Shown piece by piece: positions 8,341 through 17,283 of a stretch of DNA of 64,000 nucleotides. Numbering within the stretch: the stretch's first letter is position 1; each line of letters starts with the position of its first letter. The translations under genes and the position numbers were made by a program. Origin of the DNA: Caldisericota bacterium (lineage in GTDB: Bacteria; Caldisericota; JANLFM01); the NCBI GenBank assembly GCA_024655865.1, contig JANLFM010000002.1, positions 108,981-172,980 on the forward strand, written 5' to 3'. The notes under the pieces are model-generated. The model made no database searches. It saw only the letters and a list, made by a program, of their open reading frames with translations, and was not told the DNA's origin.

Positions 8341-10068
8341 ATGAGGAAACCACCGGGAGAGAAATTTTTATGGCCTAAAAGATTGAGGCCTGAAATCAGG
8401 CTTCATCCTTCTTTTATTGCTTTGTTCCTCCTTTTTTGGGTCGTGGCCCGAATCTATATCCCCATTATTTCCCCGAACTTCGAATCCAGAGAGGCCTGGC
8501 TACTTGCGTCTTTAATCACGCTTTTCTGTGCTATTTCTCTCGTTTTTCACCTTTATGCCCACAGAGGCATGGAGCGGCTTCTAAAGGTAAAGAATGGAAC
8601 CCGGGCAGCTTTAGGTTTTCTGGGTGATCTCGCTCAGGAAAGGTCTTGGAGCACTTCAGCAGGAAAAGAGTTTTTAATCTCGGCAAGCGGTCCCATCCTC
8701 CACGGCATGCTCGCTTTAGTTTCTTACTTTTTATGGAACGCTCAGTTCGGCCCGGCATGGAACGCCGCGACCTCCTTCTTGATTATTTTTAACCTCTTCC
8801 TTGGGGCTCTGAACATGGCACCCTTTTACCCTTTCGATGGGGGGAGAATTTTCCTGGCCCTTCTTCCCCCAGTTTCCGAGAGGAAAATGTCCCTTTTAGG
8901 AAGGGGGGCATCCCTCGCTTTATTCGCGTGGGGTTTATTCCTCTTTTTCCAGGGAATCCAGTACGGCCGGGAATCCGGATCATTCACAATGCTCCTTGCC
9001 CTCTTGATCTTCTGGGAATCCCAGGGAACTTTTAATCTTCCTCCCGGCTGGAAAAGGGTATCAAGGTTTAAGTTCTTGAACGTGGCCCTTTCCCTTATCC
9101 TTGTCCCCCTGATGCTTCTTTCTTTTCTCTCCTTCCTTCCCCTTGCTTCCGGGATCGAGGCCCCAGGAACAGCGCTCCAGGTAGAGGGAATGATTAAATT
9201 GCCCTCTGAGTTTATTCATCCTCCTCAGGGCCATTTTCTTTTGACTTCGGTTTTTTCCCAGACCCCAATAATTTTCGCGGAGTGGCTCTATGCAAATTTC
9301 GATCCCGGCGTGGAGATCGTCCCTCCGGAGCGCGTGATTCCCCCGGTGGTCACTGCCGAAGAATGGATGAGGATGAATTACATGAACCTTGAGGAAAGTA
9401 AGGCCAACGCCATCTATGTGGCTCTGACCCTTGCCGGTTACCACCCGACCCTTGAAGGACAAGGGGCAAGGGTCGTTTCTATAAATGAGGAGAGCCCGGC
9501 GAAAGGGGTGCTTCAGAGAGGGGACATCATCATCCAGGCAAACGGGATAAAAATTGAGCAGGCACAGGATTTAAAAGAAGTGATCAGTTCCTCAAACCCT
9601 CAGGAAAAAATTAAGCTCACGGTAAAAAGGAATAACGAAGTCCTCTTCCTGGAAACTTCCCTGATCAAGCCGGAAAAACCCGATGAGAAGCCTTATCTGG
9701 GTATTACCGTGGAAAGTGCAGAGATGGTGCTTGAAACTCCTATTCCGGTTAAGATTGCCCCTCAAAAAATAGTGGGCGGCCCCTCCGCGGGATTGATGTT
9801 CTCCCTTTCCCTTTATAACCTCCTCATTCCCGCTGATCTCACAGGGGGGAGGCTAATCGCCGGGACCGGAACCATTGACCGAGAAGGAAAGGTAGGTCCC
9901 GTCGGAGGAGTAGAAATGAAAGTGAGGGCAGCAGAAAGAGCAGGAGCGGAGTACTTCCTCTCACCTGAGGAAAATTACCAGGATGCTCTGAAGGCTGCAT
10001 CAAAAATTAAGGTAATCAAAGTAAAGACCATTCAGGAGGCCATCGTCTTCCTGAAATCCTCAAATTAG
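8341..10068 (+). CDS. Fusion of S2P-like (M50) membrane pseudoprotease with PDZ and Lon-type (S16) protease domain
   Basis: The 575-residue protein has three parts. Residues about 20-250 form a site-2-protease-like membrane domain with the second metal motif NMAPFYPFDGG (Asp166) intact, but the HExxH motif reads H70-L-Y-A-H74, so the catalytic Glu is missing. A further membrane helix (about 245-270) leads to an extracytoplasmic region. A PDZ domain follows at about 375-440 (RVVSINEESPAKGVLQRGDIII). Residues about 450-575 are a Lon/S16 domain with GGPSAGLMF (Ser482) and GGVEMK (Lys527), the usual Ser-Lys dyad spacing. The second half matches the YlbL/SdrC-type secreted PDZ-Lon proteins. I infer a membrane-anchored quality-control protease. 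The start has only a weak Shine-Dalgarno sequence. Confidence 0.85.
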   Translation: MRKPPGEKFLWPKRLRPEIRLHPSFIALFLLFWVVARIYIPIISPNFESREAWLLASLITLFCAISLVFHLYAHRGMERLLKVKNGTRAALGFLGDLAQERSWSTSAGKEFLISASGPILHGMLALVSYFLWNAQFGPAWNAATSFLIIFNLFLGALNMAPFYPFDGGRIFLALLPPVSERKMSLLGRGASLALFAWGLFLFFQGIQYGRESGSFTMLLALLIFWESQGTFNLPPGWKRVSRFKFLNVALSLILVPLMLLSFLSFLPLASGIEAPGTALQVEGMIKLPSEFIHPPQGHFLLTSVFSQTPIIFAEWLYANFDPGVEIVPPERVIPPVVTAEEWMRMNYMNLEESKANAIYVALTLAGYHPTLEGQGARVVSINEESPAKGVLQRGDIIIQANGIKIEQAQDLKEVISSSNPQEKIKLTVKRNNEVLFLETSLIKPEKPDEKPYLGITVESAEMVLETPIPVKIAPQKIVGGPSAGLMFSLSLYNLLIPADLTGGRLIAGTGTIDREGKVGPVGGVEMKVRAAERAGAEYFLSPEENYQDALKAASKIKVIKVKTIQEAIVFLKSSN

Positions 10069-10073
10069 GGTGG

Positions 10074-10940
10074 TCAGGAGGAGCTTTTCTTTTTCTCTGA
10101 GCGAGAATAGTCCACCGCGGCCCTGGCTAGTTTGACTGCGATACTCCCTCCAGGAACGATCATCCCTAAGGCATCCGCTCCCAGGTCGAAAAGCAGATCC
10201 TTCTTCAAGACGGCCTTAACTGCCTGTTTGAAGGTTCTACCACCGGTTCTCATTTCCCCAGTGAGGCCATCGAATTCCGCCACTCCCTGGCGCTCCTTGG
10301 GAATCCAGTGATATTCAAAAGCGTAAACCGGTCTGTAGTAAAGCTCGATCCTTGACAAGGTAATTTTCTCTTCATAAACTTTATCCGCCTGCAAGGGCTT
10401 CATCAGTTCCTGCAGCACCTGGCGTACTACGAAGGAAGCTCTGATTTCTGGCGGGATTACTACTCCCTGAAAGGGGTAATTTTCCAGATCCTCGATCTCC
10501 TCCAACCTGAACCTGAAAGCATAAGAATAATCACGCTTTTCTCCACTAATTCCATCAAAATAGGAAACCCCCTGATGCTCCTCCTTACATTGTTCAGTGC
10601 CGGGGACAATGATAACGCGACCCAGCTTCTTGTCCTCACAAGGCGTGAAGTTCAAATTAGCAATCGTGACGCTTTGAACCTCAGGACCGGAGATTTGTAC
10701 CGGAAATTTGCGCAGGCGGTCATAAGCATAGCTCGTCCTAAATTCTATAAGCCAGAATGGCTCGTATCTTTTCTCTTCGTAGGTAATCTTGATATCCTCT
10801 CCCTTGGGGCGGCTGAGCAAGCTAGAAAGACCAGATGAGAAAACCCCTGCTTTCTTGTCCCAGGCGCGTTCCCTGGCCTGTTCCATGCTGAGAATCTCGG
10901 GAATTAGAAAAACTTTCTCTTCAGAAATAGTGATCTCCAT
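10074..10940 (-). CDS. Hypothetical protein with two similar beta-rich repeats
   Basis: I do not recognise this 288-residue protein. It contains two related stretches, one with RYEPFWLIEFRTSYAYD leading to GVSYFDGISGEKRDY and one with YYRPVYAFEYHW leading to GVAEFDGLTGEMRTGG. These suggest a duplicated beta-hairpin unit in which an aromatic substrate-facing strand is followed by an FDGxxGE turn. The C-terminal region has a hydrophobic Gly-rich stretch (LGADALGMIVPGGSIAVKLA) and a Lys/Ser-rich tail. There is no signal peptide. It converges on the fusion protease gene with a 5-bp gap, so no shared operon is implied. Confidence 0.6.
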   Translation of the reverse strand: MEITISEEKVFLIPEILSMEQARERAWDKKAGVFSSGLSSLLSRPKGEDIKITYEEKRYEPFWLIEFRTSYAYDRLRKFPVQISGPEVQSVTIANLNFTPCEDKKLGRVIIVPGTEQCKEEHQGVSYFDGISGEKRDYSYAFRFRLEEIEDLENYPFQGVVIPPEIRASFVVRQVLQELMKPLQADKVYEEKITLSRIELYYRPVYAFEYHWIPKERQGVAEFDGLTGEMRTGGRTFKQAVKAVLKKDLLFDLGADALGMIVPGGSIAVKLARAAVDYSRSEKKKSSS

Positions 10941-11315
10941 GTTTCCCCTCGTTTTTTCTAGATTTTACTACTAAATGAGGTTCTGAACGCTTCCGTAACA
11001 AAAATCTTTGTGAAATCGGGGGCAAGTTTGGGCGGAATCTCCATCCGGCTCAAAAAGGTTTTAAGGCCCATTTTGCACCTTATATCCAGAAGCTCAACTG
11101 GAGAGCAGAAACTGGCTTTCTCAATAATGCAAGCTACGTCTCCGATCTTTCTTTAAATTTACAAAATTATAAAAGGAGAGAGGAAGGCACCAGCGCAAAA
11201 GAAAGGAATAAATGGGCAATGGAAGGATAGGCAGGGGAAATTTTTTCCAAAACTTAACAATAATTTGCTAAAATACCCCTTTTCTTAATATGATTTTTAA
11301 AAAAGGAGAACAGCC
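10941..11315. other. Intergenic region, 375 bp, no gene seen
   Basis: This is the divergent interval between the hypothetical gene and the membrane protein at 11316. It is AT-rich near the right end, where promoter elements for the rightward gene are expected, but I could not find a well spaced -35/-10 pair. No convincing ORF, tRNA or repeat was seen. A Shine-Dalgarno site (aaaaggag) precedes the ATG at 11316. Confidence 0.5.
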
Positions 11316-12122
11316 ATGTCTCTTAGATACAGAGAAAACATCTTATGGGGAGTTTTTTTCTTAGTCATCGGTTTTTTTCTTCTTTTAGATAGATTGGGTG
11401 TTTTTGGAACAGTAGAATTTCCGCTTTCATCCATTATTTTTCTGGCCTTCACCCTTGCCTTTCTCGGCCTTTATTTTTTCAAGGAGCGCTCCTGGCCAAT
11501 GCTTGTCCCCACTTTCGTGTTCTTAGGGCTAACCCTGCTCACTTTGAACGGATCCCGGGGATGGTTTCCGGGAGAGGTGGGTGCAGGGGCTCTGCTTATC
11601 TGCATCAGCATCCCCTTTCTGATCGCCTTTTTCCAGAAGACCTGGAACTGGGGGGTACTGATCCCGGGAGGAATCCTTTTCTTTGTGGGAGTTGCGGTAG
11701 CGCTCTCGGCCTATCTTCATTCTTCCTTCGTGCCCGCTATCATCCTCTGGGGGATAGGGATCTCTTTCTTCTTTGTTTTTCTGGCCAAAAATTCCAATTG
11801 GTGGGCGATAATTCCCGGAGGGATTTTGTCGACTGTGGGGTTTCTTCCTCCTTTAACCGCCTTTTGGGGAGTAACTTCTGCAGGATGGGTGGGCGGTTTA
11901 GTGTGCGCTGGTTTTGCGGCCACATTTGGTCTGGTTTACCTCGTAGACCCCAAATGGCAAACGCGCTGGGCCCTTTATCCCTTCGGCTTCCTGCTCTTTT
12001 TAGCCTTATGTTTCGTCTTCTTCGGAGAACTGGCCGCCAAATGGTGGCCCCTTCTTTTAATCGCCCTGGGCGTGTACCTTCTGGTTATCAATTTGCTGCG
12101 CTGGAGCAGGTCCAGAATTTAG
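11316..12122 (+). CDS. Polytopic membrane protein with repeated IPGGIL-type units
   Basis: The 268-residue protein is almost entirely hydrophobic, with about eight to nine transmembrane segments. Three related units stand out: RSWPMLVPTFVFLGL, WNWGVLIPGGILFFVGV and SNWWAIIPGGILSTVGF, each at the start of a membrane helix pair, so the protein has grown by internal duplication. Similar proteins occur as small envelope-stress-type membrane proteins (DUF5668/LiaF-like topology), but I cannot assign a function. It is followed after 87 bp by a secreted Cys-containing protein, probably on the same transcript. Confidence 0.7.
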   Translation: MSLRYRENILWGVFFLVIGFFLLLDRLGVFGTVEFPLSSIIFLAFTLAFLGLYFFKERSWPMLVPTFVFLGLTLLTLNGSRGWFPGEVGAGALLICISIPFLIAFFQKTWNWGVLIPGGILFFVGVAVALSAYLHSSFVPAIILWGIGISFFFVFLAKNSNWWAIIPGGILSTVGFLPPLTAFWGVTSAGWVGGLVCAGFAATFGLVYLVDPKWQTRWALYPFGFLLFLALCFVFFGELAAKWWPLLLIALGVYLLVINLLRWSRSRI

Positions 12123-12209
12123 CAACTAATTGTTGCACAAATAAAAGTGAACCTTTTGGGCTCCATTGGCGTATGTAGATATAAGAAATAAAAAGGAGGG
12201 AGTCCAGAA

Positions 12210-12896
12210 ATGGCATTCAGGAAAACGGTTTTCTTTTTAGCGCTTCCCGCCCTATTGGGAGCTATACTTCTTTTTTCACCGTTCCCAGGCTCTGCGCAAG
12301 ACCGGGGCCTTGAGGAGCGTTCAAGTTTGGCTCAGACAGAAGGGAGTTCTACCTTAGGGGACACTTCTCAAATTCAGCCTCTTGCCCAGGAAATGGATAC
12401 TCTTTCCCCAGATCAGGGAGAAATCACGCCCCTCCTGAGCACGAACCCCTGCCAGGGCTGTCAAAATCTGGGGGAATGTGGCAATCCGGCAAGCCAGACT
12501 GTCTCAGGAACAGTTTTCGAGCAATGCGAGCACGTTCGGGCAAGAGAAAGGGTGGCTACAGAGAACTGTGAACAAATCCAGATCAGGGAGAGGGTTACCC
12601 AGGAGAATCGGGCTCTTAAAGCCACAGATACCCCCAGCACTCCGAAAGGTGTGCACGCGGCGATTGATCTCCCTGAAGAAACTGTGGAAGCACTGAGGAG
12701 TCAAGGTCTGGGATACGGAGAAATAGTCATTATCCAGGAACTGGCGGAGCAGTCTGGAAAAACCGTGGACGAGATAGTTGCCCTTTTCCAGGAGGGCTAT
12801 GGATGGGGAGAGACAGCTTCGCTCTTGGGAGTTGACTTCCACGGTATCGGAGAAATTGTCTCTCAAGGACAGAAAAGCACCCAACGCGGAAAGTAA
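12210..12896 (+). CDS. Secreted hypothetical protein with CxxC motif and GWGE-type helical repeat
   Basis: The 228-residue protein has an N-terminal signal peptide (TVFFLALPALLGAILLF, with likely cleavage after GSAQ). A Cys-containing stretch NPCQGCQNLGECGN lies near residue 78, with two more Cys near 103 and 120. The C-terminal 70 residues contain units of the type GLGYGEIVIIQELAEQSGK and EGYGWGETASLLGVDFHG; the pattern 'Gly-Tyr/Trp-Gly-Glu-Ile ... LA..SGK' is frequent in secreted proteins of anaerobic Firmicutes-like bacteria. The function is unknown. A good Shine-Dalgarno site (aaaaggaggg) precedes the ATG. A rho-independent terminator follows. Confidence 0.72.
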   Translation: MAFRKTVFFLALPALLGAILLFSPFPGSAQDRGLEERSSLAQTEGSSTLGDTSQIQPLAQEMDTLSPDQGEITPLLSTNPCQGCQNLGECGNPASQTVSGTVFEQCEHVRARERVATENCEQIQIRERVTQENRALKATDTPSTPKGVHAAIDLPEETVEALRSQGLGYGEIVIIQELAEQSGKTVDEIVALFQEGYGWGETASLLGVDFHGIGEIVSQGQKSTQRGK

Positions 12897-12918
12897 CTAA
12901 TTTTTACGCTGAAAAAGA

Positions 12919-12962
12919 AAAAGCTCCGAATGGTATAAAAGCCCTCGGAGCTTTTCTTTTTC
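12919..12962 (+). terminator. Rho-independent terminator
   Basis: An 11-bp stem (AAAAGCTCCGA paired with TCGGAGCTTTT) with a 15-base loop is followed by ctttttc. It lies 23 bp after the stop of the secreted protein and ends the 11316-12896 unit before the CIRCE promoter. Confidence 0.8.
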
Positions 12963-13014
12963 CGGAAATGAATTCCCCTTTTTATTTGTTTTAAAAAAAG
13001 CTAAAATAGCTTCC

Positions 13015-13041
13015 TTAGCACTCTCTTGACAGGAGTGCTAA
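13015..13041 (+). promoter_or_regulatory. CIRCE operator (HrcA binding site) with overlapping promoter
   Basis: The sequence TTAGCACTC, nine bases, GAGTGCTAA is a perfect match to the CIRCE inverted repeat bound by the heat-shock repressor HrcA. A -35-like TTGACA (13026-13031) lies inside the spacer, and a weak AT-rich -10 (about 13049-13056, attaaat) follows at normal spacing, so HrcA bound here would block the promoter. CIRCE normally precedes groESL or dnaK operons; here the next gene, 39 bp downstream, is an ABC exporter ATPase. Confidence 0.92.
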
Positions 13042-13080
13042 GATTGAGAATTAAATGTTTGCTTCCGGGAGGTAGAAAAA

Positions 13081-14094
13081 ATGGATGTAATAATCGAAGC
13101 AGAAAAATTGACGAAGATCTACCCCGGCGGCGTGCTGGCTGTGGACCATATTGACCTCTCTGTAAAGGAAGGAGAGATTTTTGGTTTCCTGGGTCCGAAC
13201 GGCGCAGGGAAAAGCACTACCATAATGATGCTCGTAACCCTTCTTCATCCCACTGAAGGAAAGGCCCGCATTGCCGGGTGGGATATAGTACAACATCGTG
13301 GTCGAGTGCGCAGCGTTCTGGGCTATGTTTCCCAGGATATCGCCGTGGATGAGTATCTCACGGGCTGGGAAAACCTTCTGCTCCAGGGCAAACTCTATCA
13401 CCTTTCACCCCAGGAGATTAAAACCAGGGGAAAGGAAGTCCTGGAAATGGTGGACCTCTGGGAGAGAAAGGACGAACTGGTCCAGAATTATTCAGGAGGT
13501 ATGAGGAAGCGCCTGGACATTGCCTGTGGGTTGATTCACCGGCCGCGCATTCTTTTTCTGGATGAGCCCACCCTGGGATTGGACATCCAGACCCGTTCCA
13601 AGATCTGGGAGTACATTCGCCAGCTTCGCTCCGAGCACAAGATGACCATCTTCCTCACCACACATTACATGGACGAAGCCGATAAGCTCTGCGATCGAAT
13701 CGCCATTATCGACCACGGGAAGATCATGGCAATTGGAACCCCTTTGGAGTTAAAACGCTCCGTGGGAGGAGACCTCGTATCCATTAAGTTTCAAGAAAAC
13801 GGAAACGGTCAGAGGGAGGAAATTTTTACTGCTTTGAAGGAATTCCCCTTGGTTGAGAGCGTAAAGGAGAAGGACTCTCAACTTTTGATTGTTACTAAAG
13901 ACGGGAACACGGCAATCCCCCAGATATTGTCCAGGCTGCACGATATGGGGGCAGAAGTTCAAAGTATCTCCATGAAAAGACCGTCCCTGGACGACGTCTT
14001 TCTCTTTTACACCGGCCGACAGTTGAGGGATGAGGAAGCCTCCCCTCAGGATTTTTATCGGATGCGAATGGCCTTAAGGAGGGCAAAAAGATGA
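13081..14094 (+). CDS. ABC transporter ATP-binding protein, DrrA-type exporter
   Basis: The 337-residue protein is the ATPase of a two-gene ABC-2 exporter. It shows Walker A GPNGAGKST, Q-loop YVSQDIAVDE, signature YSGGMRKRLDIA, Walker B ILFLDEPTLGLD and H-loop TTHYMDEAD. The C-terminal extension of about 90 residues (ending MKRPSLDDVFLFYTG) is typical of the daunorubicin-resistance DrrA/CcmA-like group. The Shine-Dalgarno sequence gggaggt is 9 bases before the ATG. It overlaps the permease gene by 4 bp. Its promoter contains a perfect CIRCE element, so it should be induced by heat or protein-folding stress. The exported substrate is unknown. Confidence 0.93.
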   Translation: MDVIIEAEKLTKIYPGGVLAVDHIDLSVKEGEIFGFLGPNGAGKSTTIMMLVTLLHPTEGKARIAGWDIVQHRGRVRSVLGYVSQDIAVDEYLTGWENLLLQGKLYHLSPQEIKTRGKEVLEMVDLWERKDELVQNYSGGMRKRLDIACGLIHRPRILFLDEPTLGLDIQTRSKIWEYIRQLRSEHKMTIFLTTHYMDEADKLCDRIAIIDHGKIMAIGTPLELKRSVGGDLVSIKFQENGNGQREEIFTALKEFPLVESVKEKDSQLLIVTKDGNTAIPQILSRLHDMGAEVQSISMKRPSLDDVFLFYTGRQLRDEEASPQDFYRMRMALRRAKR

Positions 14095-14870
14095 AAAGGT
14101 TAACAAATATCCTATCTGATATCTGGTATGTTTGCTGGCGGGAAATGAAGCACTTCTGGGGCCAGAAGGTGCGCATTTTAATGAACATCATTCAACCTGT
14201 GATCTGGTTGGGATTGATGGGCAACATGTTCTCCAATATCACAGCCATTCCCGGCTTCCCTGCAAAGTCATACCTGCAGTTTATGACCCCGGGTGTGATT
14301 GCCATGACTTCCATCTTCGGTGCAGCTTTTGGGGGTATGTCCATCGTTTTTGACCGTCGTTTTGGTTATTTGAACAAGCTCCTCGCCTCCCCCATTTCCC
14401 GCGTCTCCATTCCTATGGGGAAAATGCTTTCCAGCGCCCTACAGGCGGGAATCCAGAGCATTATTATCGTGTTGATCGCTCTGGCTTTAGGAGTGAAGTT
14501 CGGCACTGGATTTACGGGCGTCCTAGTTATGGTGCTGGTTGCCATGCTCCTAACCCTGGCGATCTCAGGAATATCCCTTTCCCTCTCCGCAGTTTTAAAA
14601 ACTCAGGAATCCCTGATGGCCGTGGTGAACTTCCTCACCATGCCTCTGATCTTCACCTCAAACGCCATGTTCCCTACAAATATGATGCCCAAATGGTTGG
14701 CTTCAATTGCTTCCTACAATCCTGTCTCTTTCGCTGTGGAACCCATGCGCAATTTAATTTTGGGCTCCTGGAATTGGGGCGCCCTGGGAGTTGATATCGT
14801 AGCCTTAATCGGATTTGGGGTTTTGATGACCATAATCGCAACATTGCTTTTCCGGCGTAGTGTAGCTTAA
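14091..14870 (+). CDS. ABC-2 type permease, DrrB-like
   Basis: The 259-residue inner-membrane protein has about six hydrophobic segments and the ABC-2 pattern: an N-terminal amphipathic stretch WREMKHFWGQKVRILMN, the QPVIWLGLMGNMF helix, and FLTMPLIFTSNAMFP followed by WLASIASYNPVSFAVEPMR, which is diagnostic for the DrrB/NodJ family. It starts inside the ATPase stop codon (ATGA overlap), so the two are translationally coupled and form one exporter. The P-type ATPase gene follows 13 bp later. Confidence 0.9.
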   Translation: MKRLTNILSDIWYVCWREMKHFWGQKVRILMNIIQPVIWLGLMGNMFSNITAIPGFPAKSYLQFMTPGVIAMTSIFGAAFGGMSIVFDRRFGYLNKLLASPISRVSIPMGKMLSSALQAGIQSIIIVLIALALGVKFGTGFTGVLVMVLVAMLLTLAISGISLSLSAVLKTQESLMAVVNFLTMPLIFTSNAMFPTNMMPKWLASIASYNPVSFAVEPMRNLILGSWNWGALGVDIVALIGFGVLMTIIATLLFRRSVA

Positions 14871-14883
14871 AATTTGATTCACG

Positions 14884-17280
14884 ATGCAGTTCAGGTCCAC
14901 GGGAGAGTTTTCCTCTCTTTCCATAGAAGAAGCCTTTAAGGAGCTGGAGAGCTCTCCTCGGGGCTTGAGTGAGGAAGAAGCCAGGGCTCGGCTTTCACTC
15001 TGGGGTTACAACGAAATCCCGGAGAAAAGGATGAGTCCTGTTGTGTTTTTCCTTACCCGCTTCTGGGGACCCATGCCCTGGCTTTTGGAAATTGCCATTC
15101 TCTTCTCTTTCTTATTGGGGCGGACTCTGGAAGGCGTTTTGATCTCTTTTCTCCTCCTCTTGAACGCCATCATTGGGTTCTGGCACAGGTGGAACTCCAC
15201 AAAGACCGTGGAACTTTTAAAGAAGAACCTGCATGTGAGCGCTCGAATTTTGAGGGATGGTGAGATCAAAATTAGAGAGGCCAGGGAATTGGTCCCCGGG
15301 GATGTAGTTTATCTCAAGCAGGGAGATTTCATTCCCGCAGACCTGAAAGCGTTTCGGGGTGAAGCTACGGTGGACCAATCGGCGATCACCGGGGAATCTC
15401 TGCCAGTTTCTGTAAAAGAAGGCGGAATTTTGTATTCCGGATCAATACTCAAGCGGGGTGAGCTGAAAGCTCTGGTTTTGAACACCGGCATTCGTTCCTT
15501 TTACGGTACTTCTCTGGAACTCGTGAGGATCGCCCAACCCAAATCCCACCAGGAGGAACTAATTCTCAAAGTTATCAGGTACTCCCTTTTCTTCGCCATG
15601 TTCTGCGCCTTAGGAGCCTCGGTATTCGGTATTTTTGCCGGCTTGAGTCTGATTACAATTCTTGAGTTTGACCTGACCGTGCTCATGGGAGCGGTACCGG
15701 TTGCTATCCCGGTGATGCTTACTATCGTCCAGGCAGCTGGGGCTGTGGAGCTCTCGAGGAAGGGTGTTCTCGTTACCCGCTTAGACTCCGTGGAGGATGC
15801 CGCTTCCTGCGACATCCTCTGCCTGGACAAAACGGGGACGATCACGGAAAACAGGATCACCGTGGAGGGAGTGATTCCTCTTGAGGGGAACGAGGAGGAA
15901 GTCCTCCTCTGGGCAGGATTGGCTTCCGAGAAGGACTCCCAGGATCAGATTGACTCCGCAATTCTGAGTGAAATAGAAAAAAGAAAAATTGACCTTTCGA
16001 CTTATCGGAGGCTCTCATTTATCCCCTTCGATCCGGAAACGCGCAGGACGGAAGCCCTTGTGGCAAATGAGGGCGGCCAGGTGCGTGCTCTTAAAGGAGC
16101 CCCTCAGGTAATCGCAGAACTCTTTACTCTCGAAAAGAAGGATAGAGCGAACCTTGAGGGGATAGTTGAGGAATTTTCAAAAAAGGGCGCAAGGAGCATT
16201 GCTGTAGCTATAGAGCGAGAAGGACGGGCCAGGGTTTTGGGAGTGATCGGCCTTTATGACCCTCCACGCAAAGAGGCTTTCTCCACTATCAAGAAGTTAA
16301 AAAAATTGAACGTGAAACCGATCATGATCACCGGGGACAACATTCTGATTGCCCGGCAAATCGCAAAACTCGTGGGCATCGGACCTCGAGTGCGAAGCTT
16401 CGCTGAATTAAAAGAGCTCCCGGATCAGGAATTCGCTTCCGCACTTGAGCAACTGGACGGGATCGCCGAGGTCTTCCCCGAGGACAAATATCAGATTGTG
16501 AAACACCTTCAGGAGAAAGGTCATATTGTAGGAATGACCGGAGATGGAGTGAACGACTCTCCTGCCCTAAAGCAGGCGGAGTTGGGGATCGCCGTGGAAA
16601 ACGCCACGGACGCAGCTCGGGCCTCAGCCAGTGTGGTATTAACCAGACCCGGGATCGATGTAATTCTGGACTGCCTGATCCTCTCCCGGAAGACCTTCCA
16701 GAGGACCTTGACCTGGATTTTAAACAAGATCATAAAAGTGGTGGAGTTTTCCGCGCTGCTCACCTTAGGATTCCTCTGGCTTAGGACCAGCGTGCTTCCC
16801 CTTTTGTATATGGCACTTCTGATCCTGGCTAACGACTTTGCCACAATGTCTCTGGCCACTGATCGGGTAGAGTTCTCCAGTTCCCCCAATGTCTGGAATG
16901 TGAAAAATATTGCCCTGGCAGCTTTAATTCCCGGCTTGCTTTTCTTTGTGGAGGACGCACTGATCCTTATCTGGGGAAAGTCAATTTTCCCCTTGCCTCA
17001 ACTTCAAAGCCTGGTACTTCTTGCCCTGGTCTTCAACAGCCAGATGCGCATCATGCTTGTCAGAGAGAGAAGACACTTCTGGTCTTCCTTGCCCGGTAGA
17101 GCACTAACCCTGGCTTTTCTTTTCACCCTCGTTACTTTTTCAGCTTTAGCTGTTTTTGGGGTCGTGTTTTATCCCCTTTCCCTGGTGGTCGTCCTTGGCC
17201 TTTTCCTCTTCATTCTCGCTTGCGCCCTGATTATCGATTTCCCCAAGTTTTACCTTTTCCGCAAGCTCCTACAGACCTGA
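14884..17280 (+). CDS. P3A-type plasma-membrane proton ATPase
   Basis: The 798-residue P-type ATPase has an actuator-domain DQSAITGESLPV, the phosphorylation motif CLDKTGTITENRI (Asp315), a nucleotide-domain KGAPQVI, ITGDNILIA, and the hinge MTGDGVNDSPALKQAELGIAV. About ten membrane helices are seen. The short intracellular loops and sequence flavour (AVPVAIPVMLTIVQAAGAVELSRKGVLVTRL) match P3A proton pumps found in plants, fungi and some anaerobic prokaryotes rather than Ca2+ or heavy-metal pumps; no N-terminal CxxC domain is present. It is the third gene of the CIRCE-controlled unit. The Shine-Dalgarno sequence is weak, so it may depend on coupling to the permease gene. Confidence 0.9.
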   Translation: MQFRSTGEFSSLSIEEAFKELESSPRGLSEEEARARLSLWGYNEIPEKRMSPVVFFLTRFWGPMPWLLEIAILFSFLLGRTLEGVLISFLLLLNAIIGFWHRWNSTKTVELLKKNLHVSARILRDGEIKIREARELVPGDVVYLKQGDFIPADLKAFRGEATVDQSAITGESLPVSVKEGGILYSGSILKRGELKALVLNTGIRSFYGTSLELVRIAQPKSHQEELILKVIRYSLFFAMFCALGASVFGIFAGLSLITILEFDLTVLMGAVPVAIPVMLTIVQAAGAVELSRKGVLVTRLDSVEDAASCDILCLDKTGTITENRITVEGVIPLEGNEEEVLLWAGLASEKDSQDQIDSAILSEIEKRKIDLSTYRRLSFIPFDPETRRTEALVANEGGQVRALKGAPQVIAELFTLEKKDRANLEGIVEEFSKKGARSIAVAIEREGRARVLGVIGLYDPPRKEAFSTIKKLKKLNVKPIMITGDNILIARQIAKLVGIGPRVRSFAELKELPDQEFASALEQLDGIAEVFPEDKYQIVKHLQEKGHIVGMTGDGVNDSPALKQAELGIAVENATDAARASASVVLTRPGIDVILDCLILSRKTFQRTLTWILNKIIKVVEFSALLTLGFLWLRTSVLPLLYMALLILANDFATMSLATDRVEFSSSPNVWNVKNIALAALIPGLLFFVEDALILIWGKSIFPLPQLQSLVLLALVFNSQMRIMLVRERRHFWSSLPGRALTLAFLFTLVTFSALAVFGVVFYPLSLVVVLGLFLFILACALIIDFPKFYLFRKLLQT

Positions 17281-17283
17281 CCT

